DNA of 64,000 nucleotides from Tubulanus polymorphus (Eukaryota; Nemertea; Palaeonemertea; Tubulaniformes; Tubulanidae). The stretch covers positions 19,093,307-19,157,306 of the forward strand of contig NC_134031.1 in the NCBI RefSeq assembly GCF_964204645.1. The letters are read 5' to 3'. Positions 26,334-38,300 of the stretch are shown piece after piece. The translations under genes were made by a program, and so were the position numbers. The first letter of the stretch is position 1, and the number at the start of each line of letters is the position of its first letter. The notes under the pieces are model-generated. The model was not told where the DNA came from. It saw only the letters and a program-made list of their open reading frames with translations, and ran no database searches.

Positions 26334-29300
26334 GTAAGTAACACCTTATATCTATCTATTAGGCATGTTTACACCATTGTAATCGGTGAAAATGTTGTTG
26401 TTTTATATCACTCCTACAGGCATTTTTTTACAAATTCAAAAGTCTTTCCCTCCCGCATAGCCCCCGAGCGTTGCTATAAAGGTCTAAGTTCTACAAAAGA
26501 AAAAATGTTCCTTTATTTATTAGTCATCCCTGATTTTCTGGAATCGTCAGTTATTGGTATCTCTGCAGTCATATCTCTCCCCCCCACCACTAACACTTCA
26601 GGCTCTTATTATTCACGATTTCTTTGAAAACATTTTTTCAATACGGGGTTCGTTTTTTGCCTGCCAGGAAATGGCTGCATATAAAACATCGCGCGCATGA
26701 TCATGTTATCAGATCGTGATTTTCAAATACCGGTAGTCAAATCCCGACCGGTTTTCATGAGCGAAAATGTCTTTGAAAGAATGAATCACTCAAAAATCGT
26801 CGCTCATTTTTTTCTGAAAACATTAACGGCAGAACTTAGTTAAAATAACCCCTTGGAAAGTAATGATTAAACGGTTTACTATAAACCGGAGAATTTCATC
26901 CTCAATTTCAATAATTTCATATTGGATATAATGAACCGTTGATAATGATCTTGTATCGTGCTGCCTTGTAAACCATCGGCTAGAATTTAGAGATTTCTTT
27001 CAATCCCTGCTAAAAATCCCTTGTGTTTTAACACTTAAAATCTAGTCTCAGCTGGCCATAGAACCTTCTCGTACTCTGCCACATAGAACTCAGGGGCCAG
27101 TTGCACAGTCATGACTTAAGTCTAAAAGTGGTCTTAAATCTTAAGACTGGTCTTAAATTGTTAGATTGGCTATAGAACTAAGTCTTAGACTGGTCTTAAG
27201 TCTAAGCCATGACTATGCAACCGGCCCCAGGGGTAGTTGCACAGTCATGACTTAAGTCTAAAAGTGGTCTTAAATCTTAAGACTGGTCTTAAATTGTTAG
27301 ATTGGCTATAGAACTAAGTCTCAGACTGGTCTTAAGTCTAAGCCATAACTATGCAACCAGCCCCAGGAATATATTTTACCTAGTCCGATTAAATCTAGTC
27401 CATCAATCGATGATGTTTTCAAATCAAATCTCAAAACCCATTTTGTTCATCAAAGCTTTTAGTTAAACCATAGTTTTAGTTTTCCCTTTGTAATATGTAA
27501 AGCCAATGAGCATATTTTATATGGTTTTTAGGCTCAATGAATCATTATTATCATGAATTATTATTAAAATGAACAGATTTATCAGATCCCCTGATGTTCA
27601 TCCTCACGTATATAGTGTATTGCATGTTGTTTATTATTTTTAGTTTTTTTGTTTGTATTTTGTGTTTTTAGGTTATTACGCGTTGGTTGAGAATGAATTT
27701 CGTTATGTTCCGTACCGAGAACCGAGAACCCCCGCAGTCACCGGTAGTCGAGCGCAAAAAAAAGGCATGCCGCTTTATATTCATTGATGTGTTGCAATCA
27801 TCGGGAAAACGATGCTTGGCACATAAAAAAGTTTTTTAAGACAGAGTCATTTAATCATTGAATGGTGCGAAAAGTGTTTAGTTTAACATAGGCTATAGAA
27901 ATTTAGTTCTGATCTTGTCACTTAACATTGACAGGGACTGTATGTTGACATTGACAGGGACTGTATGTTGACATTGACAGGGACTGTATGTTGACATTGA
28001 CAGGGACTGTATGTTGGCAGTCTTTGAATGTTGACAGACATTGAATGTTACCGGTCTGTGAATGTCGCCAATCTCTGAATGTTGCCAGTAACTGAATGTT
28101 GACAGTCTCTGAATGTTGGCAGTCTCTGAATGTTGACAATAACTGAATGTCGCTAGTCTCTGAATGTCGCCAGTCTCTGAAAATTGCCAGTAACTGAATG
28201 TTGGCAGTCTCTGAATGTTGACAGTCTCTGAATGTTGACAGACATTGAATGTTGGCATTAACTGAATGTTGACAGTCTCTGAATGTTGGCATTAACTGAA
28301 TGTTGACAGTCTCTGAATGTCGCCAGTCTCTGAATGTTGACAGTAACTGTTCAATGTTATTGAAATCAGAATTGTGTTCATTCAGATTGACGACACTCCT
28401 CAGTCAGTGTTTACACGCTATGTGTATTTCAGTTATATAAACATTGTGACACAAGTTTCAAATGAATTGAATTCCACAGGTCTGTGGTGAACACTGTGGT
28501 GAATTCTGTCGACCGGGTCTCTAATAATAATTCATTCACCTAATTACAGTAAAATGTGTCAAGCATTGTTCGTCAACTCTCCATCACAACCTAACTAATT
28601 AATGGATCTAGGCTGATCTACTAATAAACCTTAACTCCCTTCTGATTACGTTATTTAGAATGTGTTCTAGATTTTAACCAGCATTTACGTTTAGCAAAAA
28701 GTCTGTCCTAAATTGGTCTGGTCGATAAATTTTAGGACGAACCAATTGAGAATGACCAAAATGACTTTATTCTAGAGGGCTGTATTTTGCAGGGAGCAGT
28801 TTCGAAAAGTGTCATTTTCGCAAATATTGTCGTGACGCTATAGAACTGCCCTTTTTCAGGTTTTCTCTGCCCCCCAAAGATGCAAATGCTAGGTACCTGT
28901 TCCCTGTTCTAGAATGCACCGTTTTGCTGTGTGATAAGAAACTTCGCATTAATTGCTGTGTTTTGTTTTATTTTGTTTCATTCTAAATGAGTTCAATTGT
29001 AGCTCAGCATAAGGGTTATATTCAGGATGATACAGGGATAAAAGAGGATGATTTATGATGATACAGGGATAATGCAGGATGATACAGGGGTAATACAGGA
29101 TGATACAGGGATAATACAGGATGATACACGGATAATACAGGATGATACACGGATAATACAGGATGATACAGGGATAATACAGGAAGATACATGGATAATA
29201 CAGGAAGATACAGGGATAATACAGGGATAATACAGGATGATACACGGATAATGCAGGATGATACAGGGATAATACAGGACGATACAGGGATAATACAGGA

Positions 29301-32300
29301 TGATAGAGGGATAATACGGGACGATACGGGATGATACAGGGATTATGATATTGACAGTCATGTGAATTGCTGCAGCGGTGATAATGAAAAAAAGAAATTA
29401 TGCGTATCACGAAATTTTCAGTGATTTGTCGTCATTGAGTGAAGTGAATGTTGTTATTACGAACAAATATAACACTTAGAGTTTGCGTGATGACTGTGTG
29501 AAATGGAATATAGAACTAGGGAGAAAACCTGTCAATACCTGTCATACACTGAATAAACAGTCAGTTTCATGTTGTTCCTGGTTAGAATTTAACTCATAAA
29601 GTACCAGGCCCTCGCCTAATTTTAACGATAGGTAAAATTACTCCAAACGAATTGTGGTAGTGACTCTCCTCACTTGCCACAGCATCATTTTGATAGCGTC
29701 TTAGCGTTTATATATCAACGCACTCTAGACACGCGACAGTTTAACTCAGTGTCTGGTCCAGGCCAGTTTGATCCGGGCCAAATTATTGGGGATGATGCGT
29801 GGATCATTCATGTTTGGCGTCTACCGTGGTGTCAGTGTTTGATGTCTAGGGTGGTATCAGTGTTTGGCGTCTACCGTGGTGTCAGTGTTTGATGTCTAGG
29901 GTGGTATCAGTGTTTGGCGTCTACCACGGTGTCAGTGTTTGATGTCTAGGGTGGTATCGGTGTTTGGCGTCTACCACGGTGTCAGTGTTTGATGTCTAGG
30001 GTGGTATTGGTGTTTGGCGTCTACCACGGTGTCAGTGTTTGATGTCTAGGGTGGTATCGGTGTTTGGCGTCTACCACGGTGTCAGTGTTTGATGTCTACG
30101 GTGGTATCGGTGTTTGGCGTCTACCACGGTGTCAGTGTTTGATGTCTACGGTGGTATCGGTGTTTGGCGTTTACCGTGTTGTGTATCAGTAATGAATGCA
30201 TCGGTTTTAATTGAGTCCTGGTATAAATCATTCTCCTCACTGAAAGAGAGAGAGAGAGAAATCGAAACAATCTATAATTATTGACTACATTCACTGGCAA
30301 TCAAGAGTACTTTACCATGTAGAATAGCGTCAGTATTCATTGTATTGTCCGCAATAGTTTCCTGTTCGCTGATAATGGCTGTACTGTATACAATAAAGCT
30401 GCATTAGAGAAATACCTCAGGACCCAGTTCCACAGTCGTGGGTTAAGATTTGAATCTGAGTTAAAACATTGAAAATGAACTAACTTTAACTCAGAGTTTA
30501 CTCTAACTCACAACTGTGGAACCGGGCCCAGTAGTCTTCACCTCAAACTATTAAACCCCAATTAGATTCGTTTGAATTAAACGTTATTCGAGTTCGGTGT
30601 CGCATGAAAATTGTTTTGATGAATTTCGAGGTTGGAGCGCTATCTCGAATGTAAACTTATTAGATATAAAGCACAGAAATTTAGACAAATCTCTTCGTTG
30701 AGTTCTCATTACATATGATACCAGTTGATTCCGGTTAATTACATCGATAACGCTGTATTTATATGCATTTGAATATTTGATGAATACTTTATTCAGATTG
30801 CAGTAAAATGAGACCCCAGCATTGCTGCTGCTGCTGCTGCTGCTGCGGTCTCTTGGGGTGATGATTGACGATATTTATCAGAATTTATTAAATTTGTCGA
30901 CTTAATTATAGTAATATCGATTGAATCTTTATTGAATTACGGTGAACTGTTGTGGACAGTGATGGAAGTATCAGTGCTTGGTGATATGTAGCCAGCAGCC
31001 AGGTCAATGTGTTCCAAGCGTTTTTATCGAAAATGCCGGTCAATTCCATTTCTAAAACCGACCAATTCGGACCGATCAATACGCCAATCCAGGTCCACAG
31101 ACCATTTGAATCAGTTGAAATTCAGGTTTTTCTGGTTTATTCAAATATTGTATCGGTTAATAGTTATAGTTATACATTAAGTCTTCGAATATGAAATTTT
31201 ATTAGGCTGCCCTAGAATTTAAGTATTTGACGCATATGACTGTAGGATAAACATGCATTGATTTAAAACATACCCGGCCTGGTTTTATTGTAATCTATGT
31301 TTGAAATGATATTTCAGTTGTTTGGATTGGATATGTGTAATGATCGAAATTTGAGCGATGAGTTTGAAATATGACTCGGAGGGCTGTAGAGTTTCATCGG
31401 AAAGTTTCTTAACCAACGAAGATTTAATGTTGAAATCGTCATGGAACAATTTCACTCGTGCGTTTTGATGATTTTGTATTTGATGATTATTTCATGTTTA
31501 AATCAGTTTATTTTAATCATGTTCTCACGATGGATTAGAAAATGATTAATTATTTTTGGCAAATTAATCTCGTTGCCATACGGTGTCCGGCTTAACGTGG
31601 ATTAATATCGACAGAAGATGAATTGCCCTCCTAATAATAACATAATTTCAGTGTCAAGAGAAGGAGGAGATCACAGTTGACTCAGTCACCGCTGGTCTCT
31701 CGTCTATTCACGGTTTAGTTTCATAAAAATGATGAATTCCTAAATCATGAGACGAGAAGATACACAATATCCGTGTAAGATGATAATGAGAGAAATCCCA
31801 CAATAACGAAGCCAAAACGAGAAACTTGAATAGAAGAGTATAATATTTGCGCAACGTTTCGGCTAAAGACTATTAGCCATCATCAGAGTACGCCTGATGA
31901 TGGCTAATAGTCTTTAGCCGAAACGTTGCGCAAATATTATACTCTTCTATTCAAGTTTCTCGTTTTGGCTTCGTTATTGTGGGATTTCTCTCATTCCTAA
32001 ATCAATTTAAGATGAATGAGTTAATGGAATTATCTTCATGTAGTTAATGGGTTAATGGGAATGAGTTAATGGAATTATCTTCATGTAGTCGCCATACAGT
32101 ATTAATATATGCTTGTGTTGTATCAAACTAATGATGATAATGATAAGTTAATCAAATGACCGTTCCGATAATTGATGATGTGAAACGTTTTTCTATTGAA
32201 AACTGTGAATTTGTTCGGGAATGGTTTACATCATGATCAGAGTAGCGACTTACCCATAAATCAGGGAGATATCGGGGAATTTTCTTTTCTTTAAAAAAGT

Positions 32301-35300
32301 CGGGGGATTTTGTAAATAAGCTAAAAATCAGGAAAAAGCCAGCGATATTTGTTGAGATTGCGAGATCACCGTAAATATCGTGCCGGTTATATAGACGAAA
32401 CCAGATCTATCGTGAAAGGGTTAAACATTTTCAAAGTCTTCTTTCAAGATATTTCCAATCACCCGATCTATATACAGTATTTACGTATCGTGAAAACCTA
32501 TTTTCAAAACGAACTTCAATAATTTTCGCTCATTTTTAGAATTGACATTAAAAGCGATTTTAGTGAAATACGATATAGTTATATGCGCGTTTAAAAGTTT
32601 CCCGATCACTTCACAGCGATGTTTATTTTCAAAAACGTTTTCCATTACGCGCACAAATCAATACAGACGTCGATAAAGAGTAGGCGAGCAATATTTATTT
32701 CAGGAAACTGATCTCCGATTTATAGTAAACAACTGAATATTATCTGATTGAGTCCCCAGACATAAATATCGGTTATTTTCAGTTAAGACACATTAAATTC
32801 AAGCATTTCTAAAATGATAATCATAACCAAACTACCGTTTTTGGTATAAGTATTTCATGAAAGATGAAGGTGCCTTCGTCGATGGCATCAGTAGCTGGTT
32901 CCATTGAGACCGGAGTCAAAAAGTGGTCATTGAGTTAAGGGTCGCTAGGTCACTGAGTTAAGAATCGCTAGGTCACTGAATTAAGAGTCGCTAGATCACA
33001 GAGTTAAGAGTCGCTGGGTCACTAAGTTAAGAGTCGCTAGGTCACTGAGTTAAGAGTCACTGGGTCACTGAGTTAAGAGTCCCTGGGTCACTGAGTTAAG
33101 AGTCGCTAGATCACAGAGTTAAGTGTCGCTGGGTCACTAAGTTAAGAGTCGCTAGGTCACTGAGTTAAGAGTCACTGGGTCACTGAGTTAAGAGTCGCTA
33201 GGTGGTCACAGAGTTGAGAGTCACTAGGTCACTGAGTTAAGAGTCGCTAGATCAGCTTGGAAGGTTTACTAGTGTCAAGTCGATAAACTCAATAGTGATG
33301 TCAGATTTTTACGGCGATATAAAAAATGACGATCAATGAAATCAATCCGGAATCAATAATCAACAGTCTCCACCCAGAATTAATCATTGCTCTTTTTCCG
33401 TTATTTTCCGATGTCTGTTTTTGATGATGAATTATTTATAGAGTAGTAATTAAATGTTGGATATAATTCACTGCGTGCACCGGACATTGTTTATCACTGA
33501 TTCGCCTGTTTACTGGTCGTTTACTTTCCCGATGCTGCAGACAATCTGTCGGCTCAGATGACGTAAAGATATGATTAAAACTGAAATCACCAAAAATATC
33601 CCAGTACAGGGGGGGGGGGGCAGTATAGTCATAACATGGTACAGGGGGCAGTATGATAATACCATGGTACAGGGGCAATATAATAATACCACGGTACAGG
33701 GGGCGGTTCAGTGATACCACGGTACATGAGGCAAGTTTAGTGATACCACGATACATGAGGCAAGTTTCGTGATACCACGGTACATGAGGCAAGTTTCGTG
33801 ATACCACGGTACAGGGGACAGTTTAGTGATACCACAGTATTGGGGCGGTTCACCAATACTACAGTACATGTGGCAGTTCACAACGGTACAGGGGCCTCTT
33901 TCTGCTCTCCTCTCTTCTCCTCTGTCTGTTTGTATTTATAGGTAGCACTATGAACTCTGTTCAACTGTTTGATAAATCTCTGTACTATGAAACTGGTTTT
34001 TTAAAATCAATTATTGCACATATTTTCAATGGGAAAAAAACATTTGATTTAAACCTGAATTTTCTGATTGATGGAAACGAAACTAACGAAATACGTTTTA
34101 TTTATAGAAGATGAATGTAAACGCTTTGATGTACCGAAAGCTTTGGATGATATCGTCGTGGCGACCGTATTTCCAACGGAGCAACATCGCTGGAATACTA
34201 ATGAGGTTCGTATTTGACCCCGGCCCTCCACCGGCCCTCCAAATCTTGGCTCTTGTCAAGCAGGTAGGGACCCATTTGACGCTAACGTGAATGGTTTGCC
34301 CGGTTGAATACCCCCAGTGTGATAGCGGTTGAGACCAAAGCCAATTCTGGTTGTATAGATCAGTTCAACGCAAGTCTTAAAAACAGTTGTTAGGCATCAA
34401 CTTGTGAACCCTGGGACAGCTGTAACAGTTACACAATTGGAGAATTCTGTTGGAATGTCTCGGATTGCGACAGACTGACTGTACTAACATGTGTTGCACC
34501 TCTGACGATCCCAGACACTTATATCAAACTATCCATAATTATCTGTCAACCGAACCAATAACTTCTTCTCGGCCAGATGTTACTCGGGAATTTTTTCGAT
34601 GAGTCAATTTTGTATTATATATATTTATATATACACGTCATTCTCTATATATGTATATAGGATAGGATCATGAATTTGTATAGCGCCTTGTAGATAGTAG
34701 ATCTATTATCAAAGGTGTTTGTTCTCCATGAACAGGTAATGACTTCATCAGAAATGTCTCAATCTTTCCTTTCCTGGATGTGAGTCAATATCTCGAATTC
34801 TACCACGATGGATGCGAAATCTTTCTGATGCAGATCATCTGAAATGTGATCAAGTCATAAAACGGACATCAGGCCGGTGCTGAGCTTTTTTTAGGGGCAG
34901 TTCCACTTCAAGAAAAAGGGCCTTTTTTAGATCTTGAATATGATTTTTTGATAGGCTAACCTAAACTTAAACAAAAAACACCTGAGTACATCAATGGATT
35001 AGGCCTACTTTTCATTTTGAAAAAACACGAAAATTTGCTATTATATCGACATTTCGAAAATCTGCGAAATCCCCCGAATCCGAACTTCAAGCTTTCAAGC
35101 TTTTCTTCTGTTACCCAGCGGTGAACTTTATGTGAGTTGTTTGTAAAAGTTTAAGGCTGGAAATGAATATTGATGATGGCCAGAAGCGGCACTGAACAGT
35201 ACTTCATACCGGTGATTTCGTATATAAATCACGATGATTGAATGATTAGTGGTTCGGTTTATCGGTAATCAACATCTTGTATTCACACCTCTCTCTCCCC

Positions 35301-38300
35301 TCTCACTCCTTCTTACGACTGACCTGTTCTTGTTTAATACCACACGAGATCGATAGAGATCAACCATAAATCGGTGAGGAATTCAGTGGATAAAATAGCG
35401 CTCAAACCTTGAAATACAAAATATATTTAAACAGATAGAGAGTTAAACAAGAGCAACAGTTGAAATCTTCATTTTAAATGAATTTTATTTGAATCTAAAA
35501 TGAAGGTTTAGATAGTTTTGCTATTGTTTAACTAACACTGAGTCAGTTGTGTATGTACTGAGGATAAACGTATAATTGCACTGATTAATTTGATGTCAAT
35601 TGATGTGTAATGATAATACACACCGTATCTATTATATGTATATGATGTGTTAATTGCTCGTCTATTGATGGATGTATGATGTATAGAGGTCTCTGGGGAG
35701 GAGTTTAATGAGGTAACGCAGCGTTATACTCCGCGCGCGCGGTGATACGCCGAGTCAAGTGAACATCCTCTCGACTCATCAATTCCGTCTGCCACTCGCT
35801 CCTCGTAATAAATCAATAATATCTTCTGCTACGGCGACGACGACCGAGCAGACGCCAGCCGGTATCGATGGTGATCATCATTTTTCTGCATTATTGAAAA
35901 TCTTTATCCGCGCTCTTCCGTGCGATGTACATCTCGTTAGATCGGGCTTTTAAAAAGATCACTGATAAGTCTTCTGTCGGGGATGATTCAATGGAGTGGT
36001 AATAGGGTCTCGGACCCCCGCCTTTTCATTCAAGTTGCCCTTCTGTCAAAACAAAGCTGCTTTATATGAGCAGTATATATTTCTATTGTATCTCTCATTC
36101 CTTACAATAGGTCTTTCAGCTGAAAAAAAGCTTAAAGCTGAAAATTCAAAGTTCTATGATTGTTACGAATTAATCGATGTTTTAAAGCTTTTCAGTTTCT
36201 AAATTATTCTACCGCTCTATATATGTTTTCATGTTGTTGCTATATTTCAGGAAATCGCGTCTTTGCTGATCGCGTACGATCGACATAAAGAATGGCAGTG
36301 CAAAGACGTGAAACAGTTACCGCACAGCGGTTCGATGTTACTGTACAATCGAACTCACGTGAAATTCCGCAACGACGGCTACTGCTGGAAAAAACGTAAA
36401 GATGGCCGCACGACGCGCGAGGATCATATGAAACTAAAAGTTCAAGGAGTCGAGGTAACAGACACCCGCCGGAAACAGTAGAATATACGATTACAACTGA
36501 ACTATCTAGAAATAAAATATCATCTGTTGATTACACATGAACAATAGCGGTAATCACTGGACATGATTTGACCCGTGCCAAACAGGCACAGACCCATTTG
36601 GTACCCATGCGAACGGTTGGCCCCGGTCAAATTTTGTATGATCTCGGCTATTGTATAACGGACACTGCCAAAACCTAGAATCCCATATTCTTATGATTGA
36701 TCGTGAAGAATGTTTACATCCAGCGAGGGTGGTGAGAGCCACTTCTAGGTCTTTATAATGTATAAAACAGTTCACTTCAGTTAGAATTATGAACCCTGTA
36801 TGTATTTAATGAACAGCCCTCGACTTTTTCTTATCTAAAAGAGATTAGCAGCTTGTATTGGTAATCAATTAGTACCGCCGCGATCGGTTCCATCAAAATC
36901 AAAACATAGAAATATCACCCTAATTTGGGCTGCTCTTCCTATTTCTCTAAGACAGTTCAGCGGTGGCTAATTTTTGTTTTTTCTGTTTCTGTTTTCGTTG
37001 CAGTGTATATACGGCAAATACTTTCATTCTGCCATTCTTCCAACATTCCACAAGCGTTGCTATTGGTTACTACACGTAAGTATTCGCCGTATGACGGTGT
37101 TGTGTCGATGTCAACCTCCTCTATCTCCCCATCCCCCCCCCCCATGGCAGTCTGTCAACGACCCCCCTGTGTGTTCAAGTGCTCTTTTGATGAAACAGGG
37201 AGTGCTGTCTCTCCTCTACTCTCTCTCCTGTCTCTCTCCTCTCTCTCCTGTCTCCTCTCTCTCCTCTCTCCTCTCTCTCCTCTCTCTTCTACTCTCTCTC
37301 CTCTCTACTCTTCTGTCTTCTCTCTCTCCTCTCTACTCTCCCCTCTCTCTCTTCTCTCCTCTCTCTCTCCTCTCTCTGTCTCCTCTCCTCTCTCCTCCTT
37401 GCTCCTCTCTCTCCTCTCTCTCGCTCCTATCTATATAGGCAAACTGGTTTCAATTTTCTGCACGTTTTTCTGTGTCGAATTGCCAAAAAAAAACCGTTTA
37501 AACGATCTCTTCCCCTGAGCTTTGTAAAATAGACAACCTCACAAAGGATCCGGTTCCGTATTGATTGTATTACCCGCAAGCCTGAACGTGTATCATCGTT
37601 TCAAATTTCCTAATATTATAAATATTCGCGTTGTTTTTATTTTTCTCGAACAGAACCCCGATATCGTGTTAGTTCATTATCTGAATGTTCCGTATTCCGA
37701 TGATAATAAACTGTCGATGGCATCACTTCCGATTCTGGGTAAATCTCATTACTGGACGCACGCCGAATTACAAGCTCAATTACGACCTATGTGTGAGTAT
37801 AACGACTGCGAAAATCAAATCTCATGATTCACTGTGACTTTATGTCTTAAGTCGGTTGTAGGTGCGATACCCTCATAACTATGATTTCTTAGTAGAACGA
37901 TGACCACACTCAAACGTGGTGAACGGATAATAAGATAAAATCCCACTATTTACAGATTAAAAGAATTTAAAAACCAGAATTTATTTATTAAATCTAAAAT
38001 ATTTAAAAGACACGACGTTTCGATCTCACCCTAGAAACCCTGTCACACCTGACGATGATCTCTAGGGTGAGATCGAAACGTCGTGTCTTTTAAATATTTT
38101 AGATTTAATAAATAAATTCTGGTTTTTAAATTCTTTTAATCTGTAAATAGTGGGATTTTATCTTATTATGATTTCTTAGATTTCGGAAAAATACTCGTGT
38201 TCATCCTCAGAGTTTCTATTTGAAGATGGGCTGATGTATGAAATGTCACAACTACTGTCAATCTTGTAGTTAAGCCTTACAGTACTGACTAATGCACTGA

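Noticed and set aside
27893-28292. Two overlapping frames of about 120 codons with NIQxLxTFSYxQHSET repeats
   Set aside because: Generated by the 17-bp minisatellite; frames overlap in two phases.
28949-29410. 153-codon minus-strand frame rich in Tyr, Pro, Cys and Ile
   Set aside because: It is the 21-bp minisatellite translated (7-residue period); frames stay open on both strands and there is no conserved domain.
32935-33255. Regular repeats that might look like a CRISPR array
   Set aside because: Units of 23 bp are contiguous without unique spacers, and the genome is eukaryotic. The same holds for 62798-62925.
36925-37518. 197- and 154-codon Ser/Leu-rich frames
   Set aside because: Translation of the CT-rich simple repeat. 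The only real exon in this stretch is the 72-nt CAMTA exon at 37004-37075.
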